DNA from: Stomoxys calcitrans
Lineage: Eukaryota > Arthropoda > Insecta > Diptera > Muscidae
Length of the DNA: 64,000 nucleotides
Direction: 5' to 3'
Assembly: GCF_963082655.1 (NCBI RefSeq)
Contig: NC_081552.1
Span: 98,073,592-98,137,591 of the forward strand
Part shown: in pieces, positions 1 through 10,353 of the stretch
How the letters are laid out: every line of letters begins with the position of its first letter
How positions within the stretch are numbered: the first letter of the stretch is position 1
Notes under the pieces: generated by a model
What the model saw: only the letters and a program-made list of their open reading frames with translations
The model's database searches: none
What the model was told of the DNA's origin: nothing
Program-made: the position numbers and the translations under genes

Positions 1-258
1 CATGGCCTTCAATATACGTGTGCAATATGGTCAGAATCGATCTATAGCTTGATACAGCTCCTATATAAACCTATCTCCCGATTTCGCTTTTTGAGCCCCG
101 AATCGGACTATAACTTGATATAGATGCTCCTCCGTCCTTACGAATTATACTTTGTTTGTCTAAAAACAGATACTGCGCAAAGAACTCGACAGATGCGATC
201 AATGGTGGAGGGTATATAAGATTCCGGGCCCGGCCGAACTTAGCACGCTCTTACTTGT
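1..258 (-). mobile_element. Family A element, 5' portion, cut by window edge
   Basis: Read on the minus strand this is the head of a family A repeat: the end CAAGTAAGAGCGTGCTAAG, the GC-rich palindrome (here with an extra G and C), and the sequence around a subterminal inverted repeat near 210-225. Positions 1-110 are a diverged stretch of the region just inside the head. Between them lies a shortened, diverged stretch. The left side is lost at the window edge. No coding function is seen. Confidence 0.8.
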
Positions 259-747
259 TTTTTGTTTGTTTGTCGATTTCTTTGTGTGTTCCATATAGGC
301 TCAAAAACGGTTGAACCGATTTTCTTGAAAGTTTCGCAGATGGTGCATTATAAGTCCGTGGTGAAAATAGGGTGGATAGGGTGAAATAAAAACAAAAAAT
401 TTGGTATCAAAATCTGTGGTGGGGTGCCTAGACCTCCCACCCCTAAAACCCGGCAAACGGATTTATAGACCAATCACTACAATGTGGGATTTAAATTAAA
501 GGTATTTGAGAGTAGAAAACGAATCTGATATCCAATGTGGGGAACTAAGTGTTTCGTTAGTCACCCCATTCCCATAAAACCCCTCAAATCGGACATATTT
601 ACCGACCATGACAATATGGATCTTAAATGAAACGTCCTTGGAAATAGAGCACGAAATTGACTTTCACTTTTGGGACCAACCCCATTTTTTACATTTTGTG
701 ACGATTGTAATGTGGGGGGTTTCAATAAGAGGTATTTGAGTGTAGAA
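259..747 (+). mobile_element. Family C Helitron-like fragment, 3' truncated
   Basis: The GTTTGTTTGT-rich leader, the phrase GAACCGATTTTCTTGAAA and GGTGAAAATAGGGT match the 5' part of complete C copies (for example 56397-58560). About two and a half of the 132-bp array units follow, with their ATATCCAATGTGGGGAAC-type phrase. It breaks where a family A head starts. The 5' TC end is missing. Confidence 0.75.
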
Positions 748-858
748 CAAGTAAAAGCGTGCTAAGTTCGGCAGGGCCGAATCTTATAAACCCTACACCA
801 TGGATCGCATTTGTCGAGTTCTTTTCCCGGCATCTCTTCTTAGGCAAAACAGGATATA
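748..858 (+). mobile_element. Family A head fragment (about 110 bp)
   Basis: It contains the A 5' end, a one-base variant of the palindrome and the left subterminal inverted repeat, then stops in AAACAGGATATA where a B element begins. The array and the tail are absent, so it was cut by the B insertion or by deletion. Confidence 0.8.
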
Positions 859-1530
859 ACAAGTAAAAAGGCGTTAAGTTCGGCCGGGCATTACTTTGGA
901 TACCCACCACCTTGAATATATATGTAAAACACCTTTCGTCATAATCCGGGAAAAATGCATAATTCATGCCCCCATAGCAGTTTTATCGAAATATGGATCG
1001 ATTTGCACCAAATTTGACACAGATATTGAGTGGTCTATTAAGTACAAGTCATTGTTCAATTTTGTAGAACCAAATATTGGTTTTTTTGGTAGCCATATCC
1101 AAATATAAACCGATCTGAACCATATATGACACAGATGTCAAAAAGCCTAACATAAGTCACTGTGTCAAATTTCAGCAAAATCGGATTTTAAATGTGCCTT
1201 TTAGGGGCCAAAATTTTAAATCGAGTGAACGGATTATATGACAGCTATAACAAAATCAGGACCGATCTGGGCCAAATTGAAGAGGGCTAACGAATAGCCT
1301 AACAAAACTCACTGTCCCAAATGCCGGTGAAATCGGATAATAAATGTGCCTTTTATAGGCCCACAACCATAAATCGAAAGATCGGTCTATATGGCAGCTA
1401 TATCAAACTCTGTACCCATCGAGGCAAAATTGAAGGAGTATGTCGAGTAGCTTAACTTAACTCACTGTCCCAAATTTCAGCAAAATCGGACAGTATTTGT
1501 GGCTTTTATGGGCCTAATACCCTAAATGGG

Positions 1531-2123
1531 CTTTACTTACTTCAATTGGCTATGACAGAATATTTCATCCACTAGTCGAACGTAGAATAGCGTTTCAAGC
1601 GCCTCGATCTTCTGCGCTCATTCTAAAATCTCTGACACCAAGTTTCGAGGTGTCTCCCACAACTTGATCTTTCCATCGGGATTTTGGTTTACGTGTACCA
1701 CCGTGTTTGCCTTCAAAAGACTTCTTTGCTGGAGCTTCTTCATCCATTCTGACAACATGACCTAGCCAACGTTGCCGTTGTATTTTTATGCGTGTAACTA
1801 TGCTATCGTCGTCATACAGCTCATACAGCTCGTGGTTCATACGTCGCCTATATTTTCCGTTAACGCAAACTGGTCCATATATTTTACGAAGAATCTTTCT
1901 CTCAAATACTCCAAGCACTGCCTTATCTGCTTTCACAAGTACCCATGCTTCAGAAGCATATAACAGCACGGGTAGTATCAGTGTCTTGTAAAGTATAGTC
2001 TTCGTCCGTCGAGAGGTGGCCTTGTTTCTAAACTGCTTAATTAGTCCAAAGTAGCATATGTTTGCCAGTATTATTCTTTCTCCATTTACTACCAGACCCA
2101 TTTTCACTGACTCTCTTTCGATT
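1531..2123 (-). mobile_element. 5'-truncated RTE-like non-LTR retrotransposon insertion
   Basis: The 593-bp insert is flanked by a perfect 9-bp direct repeat CTAAATGGG (1522-1530 and 2124-2132), a target-site duplication inside the family B array. Its 3' end on the minus strand is a short AAGTAAGTAAAG repeat rather than poly(A), as is usual for RTE-clade elements. It carries only the C-terminal end of the pol reading frame, the normal result of 5' truncation during target-primed reverse transcription. Confidence 0.85.
1595..2107 (-). pseudogene. RTE-like reverse transcriptase, C-terminal fragment
   Basis: A 170-residue open frame holds the region after the RT catalytic core of insect endonuclease-reverse transcriptases: TLILPVLLYASEAWVL, then VFERKILRKIYGPVC, then RQRWLGHVVRMDEEAPAKK and a basic SRWKDQV segment. 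It ends at a natural stop after MSAEDRGA. The reading frame is open further upstream to the truncation point at 2123. The endonuclease domain and the YxDD palm are absent, so it is inert. The same protein family is seen at 34486-36590, where the palm survives. Confidence 0.85.
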
Positions 2124-2388
2124 CTAAATGGGCGGATCGGTTTATATGGCAGCTATATCCAAATCTAGACCGATCTGGGCAAAATTAAAAAAGAATATTG
2201 AAGGGCCTAACACAACTCACTGTCCCAAATTTCAGCAAAATCGGGCAATAAATGTGGCTTGTATGGGACTAAGACCCTAAATCGGCGGATCGGTCTATAT
2301 GGGGGCTCTTCGAAGATATAGTCTGATATAGCCCATCTTCGGACTTAACCTTCTTATTGACAAAAAAAAAATATATATATATATATAT

Positions 2389-2552
2389 TCCTTAAAAACC
2401 GACTCCAATTTGACTTCTTGAGCCCCTGGAAGCCAAAATTTTGGTCCGATTTGGCTGAAATTTTGCATGTGGTGTTCTGTTATGACTTCTAACAACTTTG
2501 CAAATTACGGTTAAATCGGCCTATAGCCGGATATAGCTCCCATACGAATATC
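2389..2552 (-). mobile_element. Family E array fragment
   Basis: In minus orientation the phrases GACTTCTTGAGCCCCTGGAAG and TTGGCTGAAATTTTGCATG match other E copies (3590-4236, 51795-52430). It meets a plus-oriented A/E array near 2552, making a small inverted junction. No ends are present. Confidence 0.6.
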
Positions 2553-2999
2553 GGGATATCGGTTTATATGGGAGCTGTATCAGGCTATATATCGATTTAG
2601 ACCAAAATTTGAAATGTATATTGAAAGCCATTGTACAAAAATTCAGCCAAATTGGGTTCGAATTGCACCCTCTAGAGGCTTTAGAAATATTGGGTTGCCC
2701 AAAAAGTAATTGCGGATTTTTTAAAAGAAAGTAAATGCATTTTTAATAAAACTTAGAATGAACTTTAATCAAATATACTTTTTTTACACTTTTTTCTAAA
2801 GAAAGCTAAAATTAACAGCTGATAACTGACAGAAGAAAGAATGCAATTACAGAGTCACAAGCTGTGAAAAAATTTGTCAACGCCGACTATATGAAAAATC
2901 CGCAATTACTTTTTGGCCAACCCAATACAATCGGTAAATCGGTTTATATGGGTGTTATATTAGGTTATGTACCGATTTAGACCGCGCTTGGTTTAGTTG
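2553..2999 (+). mobile_element. Family A/E array fragment carrying a MITE
   Basis: Array units begin ATCGGTTTATATGGGAGCTG. They are interrupted by a 226-bp mariner MITE at 2700-2925 and resume with a second unit. The piece fades after GTTTAGTTGTTGCGAGAC near 3008. It is too diverged to place confidently in A or E. Confidence 0.6.
2700..2925 (-). mobile_element. Mariner-derived MITE (226 bp)
   Basis: Near-perfect terminal inverted repeats start TTGGGTTGCCCAAAAAGTAA and are flanked by TA on each side. The interior matches the two ends of the mariner at 55383-56317 with all transposase sequence removed, so it is an internal-deletion derivative. Orientation is opposite to that mariner. It has no coding capacity and could move only with transposase supplied elsewhere. 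Confidence 0.92.
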
Positions 3000-3589
3000 T
3001 TGCGAGACAAACAAAACACTTTATGCAAAATTGCAGTCAAAGCGAATAAGAAAAGAAATTAATATCCGTGCGGTCACGGAATGCGAGCGGTGGCACAGTA
3101 CTAACGTGAGGATCTCTTGTGTGTGTATCTTTACGGATAATAGATCGGCCATGAGGGCTATAACAACCAGGACAGTGACGTAACACTGTGGGGAGTTAAA
3201 ACTCAAAAATGTCGTTAAATTCAAATCCGTTGCAGTGAGTTGCTTGGACTCCTCAACATCTGAGTATGGACCAGATCTACCATATTTCTGTGCAGCTGCA
3301 ACGCAGCCCTGTGTTCCGATTGAATGCATTCAACAATAAAGCCGCACTTCTTACCCAATATTTACGAAATTTGGAAGAAATCCCTTAGCACTCGTACCAA
3401 TCACAGTCAATATCAGAAGTCGCCCCTTTTCCTGAAATTTGAAGCAGTAACAGCCTTAACGAATATGCGGAAACGACAAGACGTGAATAAATTTTGAGTT
3501 ATCCCCGTCGATTTTTTCAGTAATTAACTTTGTATTTATATGTTGGAAAAACCTACTTCAAATTGATGTCAGCCTACCAAATATCGTCT
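3000..3589. other. Unassigned island, about 590 bp
   Basis: This stretch matches none of the repeat families found elsewhere here. A plus-strand frame at about 3188-3343 is open for some 50 codons and ends in CVPIECIQQ before a stop; a minus-strand frame is open at 3021-3329. Neither has a motif I recognise. It could be unique host sequence or an old transposon interior trapped between two E pieces. Confidence 0.4.
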
Positions 3590-4236
3590 AGATATTCTGA
3601 TTCGATCTAGCCACGTGCGTCCGTCTGTCGAAATTACGATAGCGTTCGAACGCGTGCAGCTAGCCCCTAGAAATTTTGAGTAGATACTTTATATTGATGT
3701 AGGTCGCTGGCGATTGCAAATGGGCCATATCGGCTCAAATTTGGATATAGCTGCCATATAAACCGATCTCCTGATTTGACTCATTGAGCCCCTGGAAGCC
3801 TGCATTTGTCTGAAATTTTGCATGTGGTGCTCTATAATGACTCTAAACAACTGTGATGAGTTCGGTTCGAATCGGTCTGCAACCTGATATAGCTCCCATA
3901 TAAACCGATCTCCCAATTTGACTTCTTGAGTTCTTACAAGCCGCAATTTTTGTCCGATTTGGTTTAAATTTTGCATGCAGTGTTCTATTACGACATCCAA
4001 AAACTATTCCAATAGGTTCAAATCAGTCTATAACCTGATATAGCTCCCATGTAAATCGGTCTGTTGATCATCCTTGTTCTGTTTCTAGAAGCTTTAATTA
4101 ATGCTGGTTTGACAGAATTGGTATGTAGAATAAAATTATGCCCTTCAACTTAATTTATTTTGCATCAACTTTTAGCAGAATCAATGGTGGCGAGTTCCCT
4201 TCGGCCCGGCCGAACTTAGCACTTTTTTATTTGTTT
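3590..4236 (-). mobile_element. Family E element, nearly complete
   Basis: On the minus strand its 5' end has GTGCTAAGTTCGGCCGGGCCG, showing the same terminal palindrome as family A, but the region just inside differs (about 4063-4180, near GGCATAATTTTATTCTAC). Array units with GACTTCTTGAG and TTTGCATG follow, then a weak tail with CGGACGCACG at 3610-3620. E therefore looks like a third, less abundant sister of A and B. Confidence 0.65.
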
Positions 4237-4311
4237 AAGATAAACCAATTTACTAATTGTTTAAAAAATAACATTGTAAATAAAGGCACATTATAAAAAT
4301 TAAAAAAAAAA
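4237..4311. other. AT-rich spacer
   Basis: About 75 bp of low-complexity AT-rich sequence ending in a run of A where the next B element is inserted. I see no feature in it. Confidence 0.5.
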
Positions 4312-5815
4312 AACAAGTAAAAAGGCGTTAAGTTCGGCCGGGCCGAACTTTGGATACCCACCACCTCGGGTATATATGTAAACCACCTTTTATCAAAATT
4401 CGGTGAAAATTGCATACCTTATGCCCCATAGCAGCTATATCAATACATGTTCCGATTTAGACCAAATACTAATAAGTAAAAGTTATTGTTCAATTGTATA
4501 TAACAAAATATTGGTCTTTTTAGAAGTTATATCTAAAAATAAACCGATCTGAACTATATACGACACGGATGTCGAAGAGCATAATATAAATCAGTGTGTC
4601 AAATTTCAGTGCAATCGGAGTAAAAATGTGCCTTTTATGGGGCCAAGACTTTAAATAGAGAGATCGGTCTATATGGCACCTATATGCAAATCTTGATCGA
4701 TCTAGACCAAATTGCAGAAATATGTGGAGGGGCTTAACATAACTCTTTGTCCCAAATTTCGGCAACATCGGACAATAAATGCGTTTTTTATTGGCTCCAT
4801 TAACCGAGACCAAAACCGAGAGATCGGTCTATGTGGCAGCTATATCCAAATCTGGACCGATCTAAGCCAAATTGACGGAGAATGTTGAAGGGCCTAGCAC
4901 AACTCACTGTCCCAAATTTCCGCAAAATCGGATAATAAATGTGGCTTTTATGGGCCTTAGACCCTAAATTGGAGGATCGGTCTATATGGCAGCTATATCC
5001 AAATCTAAACCGATCTGAGCCATATTGACGGACGATGTCGAAGGGCCTAAGATAACTCACTGCCCCAAATTTCAGCAAAATCGGATAATAAATGTGGCTT
5101 TTATGGGCCTAAGACCCTAAATCGGAGGATAGGTCTATATGGATGCTATATCCAAATCTGGACCGATCTTAGCCAAATTGACGGAGAATGTTGAAGGGCC
5201 TAACACAACTCACTGTCCCAAATTTCCGCAAAATCGGAAATAAATGTTGCTTTTATGGGCCTATGACCCTAAATTGGAGGATCGGTCTATATGGCAGCTA
5301 TATTCAAATCCGGGCCGATATAAGCCATATTGACGGAGGATGTCGAAGGGCCGAGGGCAACTCACTGTCCCAAATTTTAGCAAAATCGGATAATAAATGT
5401 GGCTTTTATGGGCCTAAGACCCTATATTGGAGGATCGGTCTATATGACAGCTATATCCAAATCTGAACTGATCTGAGCCATATTGACGGAAGATGTAGAA
5501 GGGTCTAAGACAACTCACTGTCTTAAATTTCAGCAAAATCGGAAGATAAATGTGGCTTTTATGGGCCTAAGACCCTAAATCGGGCCTAAGATATGGGCCT
5601 AAGACCCTAAATATCTCTATTTTTGAAGACTGTAGCGTGATTTCAACAGACAGACGGACAGACGGACAGACGGACGGACATGTCTAGATCGTTTTAGATT
5701 TTTACGCTGATCAAGAATATATATACTTTATAGGGTCGGAAATGGATATTTCGATGTGTTGCAAACGGAATGACAAAATGAATATACCCCCATCCGTCGG
5801 TGGTGGGTATAAAAA
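4312..5815 (+). mobile_element. Family B element, complete
   Basis: This is the best full-length B reference. Head: AAGTAAAAAGGCGTTAAG, palindrome TTCGGCCGGGCCGAA (4334-4348) and left repeat ATACCCACCACC. Body: at least five array units with anchors near 4822, 4971, 5124, 5276 and 5429, the last four spaced 152-153 bp. Tail: (GACAGACG)n near 5647-5680, core with TAGATCG, then GAATATATATACTTTATAGG, closing in GGTGGTGGGTATAAA. It has no open frame of its own beyond array artefacts. Confidence 0.9.
4822..5581 (+). repeat. 153-bp central tandem array of family B
   Basis: Successive GGAGGATCGG anchors lie at 4971, 5124, 5276 and 5429. Each unit holds GATCGGTC, then TATATGGCAGCTATATCC, then ACCGATC, a 6-8 bp dyad with a fixed 27-bp spacer around the ATCGGT/ACCGAT core. 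Units also share CACTGTCCCAAATTTC and AATAAATGTGGCTTTTATGG. Because 153 is a multiple of three, array reading frames look like repeated proteins, but they carry stops at fixed places. Confidence 0.9.
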
Positions 5816-6822
5816 AGTTACAGCGTGCTAAGTTCGGACGGGCCGAATCTTAAATGTATACCCTCCACCATGGATCGCATTTGTCGAACTCTTTTCCCGG
5901 CATCTCTTCTTAGGCAAAAAAAGGATATAAGAAAAGATTTGATCTGCTATTAAACCGATATCAAGATATGGTCCGGTTTGGACCACAATTAAATTATATG
6001 TTGGAGACCTGTGTAAAATGTCAGCCAATTCGAATAAGAATTGTGCCCTTTGGGGGCTCAAGAAGTAAAATAGAGAGATCGATTTATATGGGAGTTGTAT
6101 CGGGCTATAGACCGATTCTGACTATAATAAACACGTGTGTTGATGGTAATGAGAGAATCCGTCGTAAAAAATTTCAGGCAAATCGGATAGTAATTGCGAC
6201 CTCAAGAGGCTCAAGAAGTCAAGATCCAAGATCGGTTTATATGGCAGCTATATCAGGTTATGAACCGATTTAAACCTTATTTGACACAGTTGTTGAAAGC
6301 AAGAATAAAATACGTCATGCAAAATTTCAACCAAATCGGATAGGAATTGCGCCCTCTAGAAGCTCAAGAAGTCAAGTCCCCAGATCTGTTTATATGACAG
6401 CTATATCAGGTTATGAACCGATTTGAACCATACTTGGCACAGTTGTTGGATATTATAACAAAACACGTCGTGCAAAATTTCATTCCAATCGGATTAGAAC
6501 TGCGCACTCTAGAGGCTCAAGAAGTCAAGACCCTAGATCGGTTTATATAGCAGCTATATAAAAACATGGACCGATATGGTCCATTTACATTTCCAACCGA
6601 CCTACACTAATAAGAAGTATTTGTGCAAAATTTCAAGAGGCTAGCTTTACTCCTTCGGAAGTCAGCGTGCTTTCGACAAATAGACGGACAGACGGACGGA
6701 CATAGCTAGATCGACATAAAATGTCGCGACGTTCAAGAATATATATACTTTATGGGGTCTCAAACGAATATTTCGAATGACGAAATTAGTATACCCCCCA
6801 TCCTATGGTGGAGGGTATAAAA
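5816..6822 (+). mobile_element. Family A element, complete (3 array units)
   Basis: Head AGCGTGCTAAGTTCGGACGG, left repeat ATACCCTCCACCATGG, then unique A sequence containing TTAAATTATATGTTGGAGAC. About three 153-bp units lie near 6230, 6385 and 6535, followed by a short (GACG)n tract, the TAGATCGACATAAAATG core, ATATATATACTTTATGGGG and the closing ATGGTGGAGGGTATAAAA. It abuts the end of the B copy and an E head. Confidence 0.88.
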
Positions 6823-6880
6823 AGTTCGGCTGGGAACCCACTACCATGGATTCCGCTATGAAGTTATTAAAAATAATTTT
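6823..6880 (+). mobile_element. Family E head scrap
   Basis: It contains AGTTCGGCTGGGAACCCAC and GGATTCCGCTATGAAGTTAT, matching the start of the E copy at 52001. It is cut after about 60 bp by the MITE that follows. Confidence 0.5.
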
Positions 6881-7055
6881 ATTGCAGGATATGACCAGTC
6901 TTTAGACCACTGTTTAATGAAATCGCGATACGGGAAACATATCAAATGATTCTAGCAACAACACACTTTTTGCTAACTTTTAGATGTTTTTGCTATACTA
7001 TTCTTCGAATAGAAAACATTAAACAATGGTCTAAAGGCGGACAATATCTTGCAAT
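6881..7055. mobile_element. Unclassified 175-bp MITE with long imperfect TIRs
   Basis: The left end ATTGCAGGATATGACCAGTC and the reverse complement of the right end ATTGCAAGATATTGTCCGCC continue into TTTAGACCACTGTTTAATG and TTTAGACCATTGTTTAATG. The arms match over about 39 bp with a few differences. The interior is AT-rich and non-coding. I see no clear target duplication and do not recognise the superfamily. Confidence 0.7.
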
Positions 7056-7627
7056 GGCATGGCTTTTATGGGGCCAAGACTTTTAATCGAGAGATCGGTC
7101 TACATGAAAGCTATATCCAAATCTCTACCGAATTAGGCCAAATTGGAGAAAAATGTCGAAGAGTCTAATACAACGCACTGTCCCAAATTTCGGCGACGTC
7201 GGACAATAAATGCGCCTTTCATGGGCCAAGACCTTAAATCTAGAGTTCGGTCTATATAACAGCTATATCCAAATCTGAACCGATCTGGGTTCAGCTATAT
7301 CCAAATTTCAGCAAAATCGGATAATAAATGTGGCTTTTATGGGCCTAAGACCCTAAATCCGCCGATCGGTCTATATGGGGGCTATATCAAGATATAGTCC
7401 GATATAGCCCATCTTCGAACTTATCCTGTTATGGACAAAAAAAAAAAAAGAATCTGAGCAAAGTTTCAGCTCAATATCTCTATTTTTAAAGATTGTAGCG
7501 TGATTTCAACAGACAGACGGACAGACTGACGGATATGTCTAGATCGTCTTAAAACGCCATTAAGATCAAGAATATACGAACTTTATGGGATCTTAGACGA
7601 ATATTTCGAGATGTTACAAACGGAAAA
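7056..7627 (+). mobile_element. Family B element, 5' truncated
   Basis: It begins inside the array (GCTTTTATGGGGCCAAGAC), has two to three shortened units, then the tail: GACAGACGGACAGACTGACG, core, and ACAAACGGAA. The closing inverted repeat is replaced by the start of an inverted B copy, giving a tail-to-tail junction at about 7628-7634. Confidence 0.8.
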
Positions 7628-7633
7628 GTATTT

Positions 7634-8823
7634 TCATACCCACCACCGAAGGATGGGGCTATATTCATTTTGTCACTCCGTTTGCAACACATCGAAATAT
7701 CCATTTCCGACCCTATAAAGTATATATATTCTTGATCAGCGTAAAAATCTGATCACCGTCTGTCTGTTGAAATCACACTACAGTTTTCAAAAATAGAGAC
7801 ATTGAGCTGAAACTTTGCACAGATTCTTTTTTTTTTTGTCCATAGCCCCCATATAAACCGATCCGCCGATTTTGGGTCTTATGCCCATAAAAGCCACATT
7901 TATTATCCGATTTTGCTGAAATTTGGGACAGTGAGTTGTGTTAGGCCCTTCGACATCCTTTGTCAATTTGGCTCAGATCAGTCCAGATTTGGATATAGCT
8001 ACCATATAGACCGATCCTCCGATTAAGGGTCTTAGGCCCATAAAAGGCGCATTTATTGTCCGATGTCGCCGAAATTTGGGACAGTGAGTTAAGTTATGCC
8101 CCTTGAGTTAAGTTATGCCCCTTCTGTATTATGGCACAGATCGGTCCAGATTTGGATATAGTTGCCATATAGACCGATCTCTCGGGTTTAGGTTTTGAGG
8201 GCAAAAAAGCGCATTTATTGTCCGATGTCGCCGCTATTTGGGACAGTGAGTTGTTTTAGGCCCTTCGACATCCTTGGTCAATTTGCCTCAGATCGGTCCA
8301 GATTTGGATATAGCTGCCATATAGACCGATCCCTCGATTTAATGTTTTGGGCCCATAAAAGGCGCATTTATTGTCCATTGTTGCCGATATTTGGGACAGA
8401 ATGTTAAGTTCAGCCCCTTCAAATATTTCTGTAATTTGGTCTAGATCGATCAAGATTTACATATAGCTGTCAAACAGACCGTTATCTCGATTTAAAGTCT
8501 TGGCCCCAAAAAAGGCGCATTTATAATTTGATTTAACTGAAATTTGACACATTGACTTATGTTAAGCTTTTCGACATCCATGTTGTATATGGTTCAGATT
8601 GGTTTATTTTTAGATATAGACCAATATTTTTGTTATACACAGTTGAACAATGACTTGTATCTATAAGTATTTGGTCCAAATCGGATCATATTTCGATATA
8701 ACTGCTATGGGACCTAAGGTATGCAATTTTCACGCAATTTTGATGTAAGGTGGTTAAATTTATACCCGAGGTTGTGGGTATCCAAAGTTCGGCCCAGCCG
8801 AACTTAACGCCCTTTTACTTGTT
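7634..8823 (-). mobile_element. Family B element, complete, inverted to its neighbour
   Basis: On the minus strand it runs from AAGTAAAAGGGCGTTAAGTT (8822 down), through the palindrome and left repeat, four to five array units, and a tail that lacks most of the (GACG)n tract, to the closing repeat at 7634-7650. A short TTGAGTTAAGTTATGCCCCT direct repeat near 8085-8120 is a local duplication. Confidence 0.85.
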
Positions 8824-10146
8824 TTTTTACACCCTCCACCATAAGATGGGGTGGAGGGTATAATATACTAATTTCGTCATTCTGATTGTAACTACACGAA
8901 ATATTCGTCTGAGACCCCATAAAGTATATATATTCTATATTCGTGAAATTTTATGTCTATCTAGCCATATCCGTCCGTCCGTCCGTCTGTCTGTCGAAAG
9001 CACGCTAACTTCCGAAGGAGTAAAGCTAGCCGCTTGACATTTTGCACAAATACTTCTTATTAGTGTAGGTCGGTTGGTATTGTAAATGGGCCATATCGGT
9101 CCATGTTTTGATATAGCTGCCATATAAACCGATCTTGGGTATTGAATTCTTGAGCCTCTAGAGTGCGCAATTCTTATCCAATTGGTATGAAATTTTGCAC
9201 GACGTGTTTTGTCATGATATCCAACAATTGTGCCAAGTATGGCGCAAATCGGTCCATAACCTGATATAGCTGCCATATAAACCGATCATGGGTCTTGACT
9301 TCTTGAGCCTCTAGAGTGCGCAGTTCTAATCCGATTGAAATGAAATTTTGCACGACGTGTTCTTTTATGATATCCAACAACTGTGCCAAGTATGGTTCAA
9401 ATCGGCTCTTAACCTTATATAGCTGTCATATAAACCGATCTTGCGTCTTGACTTCTTGAGCCTCTAGAGGGCGCAATTCTTATCCAATTTGAATGAATTT
9501 TGCCACATAGTATTTTGTTTTGATATCCAACAACTGTGCCAAATCCGTTCATTACCTGATATAGCTGTCATATAAACAGATCTGGGGACTTGACTAATTG
9601 AGCTTCTAGAGGGCGCAATTCCTATCCGATTTGGCTGAAATTTCGCAAGACGTATTTTATTCTTACTTTCTACAACTGTGTCAAATAGGGTTCAAATCTG
9701 TTCATAACCTTATATAGCTGCCATATAAACCGGTCTTGGATCTTGACTTCTTGAGCCTCTAGAGGTCGCAATTATTATCCGATTTGCCTGAAATGTGCGA
9801 CGGATCCTCTCATGACCATCAACATACGTAGTTATTATGGTCTGAATAGGTCTATAGCCCGATACAGTTACCATATAAATCGATCTCTCTATTTTACTTC
9901 TTGAGCCCACAAAGGGCGCAATTCTTATTCGAATTGGCTGACATTTTACACAGGTCTCCAACATATAATTTAATTGTGGTCCGAACCGGACCATATCTTG
10001 ATATCGTTTTAATAGCAGAGCAACCCTTTTCTTATATCCTTTTTTGCCTAAGAAGAGATGCCGGGAAAAGAACTCGACAAATGCGATCCATGGTGGAGGG
10101 TATATAAGATTCGGCCCGGCCGAACTTAGCACGCTTTTACTTGTTT
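8824..10146 (-). mobile_element. Family A element, complete (5 array units)
   Basis: The tail at 8828-8990 includes both inverted-repeat halves, the (TA) tract and (GTCC)n at 8971-8995. Five units follow near 9125, 9280, 9435, 9570 and 9720, then the unique head region and CAAGTAAAAGCGTGCTAAG at the right edge. It sits inside a B element whose own head remains at 10147-10343. Confidence 0.88.
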
Positions 10147-10343
10147 TTGTTATACACAATTAAACAATGACATGTATCTATTAGTATTTGGTCCAAATCG
10201 GATCATATTTCGATATAACTGCTATGGGACATGAGGTATGCAATTTTAACCCAATTTTGATGAAAGGTGGTTAAATATATACCCGAGGTGGTGGGTATCC
10301 AAAGTTCGGCCCGGCCGAGCTTAACGCCCTTTTACTTGTTTTT
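10147..10343 (-). mobile_element. Family B head fragment
   Basis: The first 195 bp of a B element on the minus strand: AAGTAAAAGGGCGTTAAGCT, palindrome, left repeat, and the TTGTTCAATT-like region up to TGTGTATAAC. The family A copy at 8824-10146 cut it off from any array. Confidence 0.8.
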
Positions 10344-10353
10344 TTTTTTTTTT

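Larger units (their letters stand above)
859..2388 (+). mobile_element. Family B element interrupted by an RTE-like insertion
   Basis: It starts ACAAGTAAAAAGGCGTTAAG, with a damaged palindrome and the ATACCCACCACC subterminal repeat. Array units follow (GATCGGTCTATATGGCAGC at 1381-1399 and similar). The element breaks at 1530/2124 around a retrotransposon and resumes to about 2345. Instead of the usual tail it ends in A10(TA)9 at about 2361-2386, so the (GACG)n tail, core and right inverted repeat are lost. Confidence 0.8.

Noticed and set aside
4822..5581. Regular spacing suggesting a CRISPR array
   Set aside because: Units are 153 bp with similarity throughout, no short repeat with variable spacers, no cas genes, and the genome is eukaryotic.
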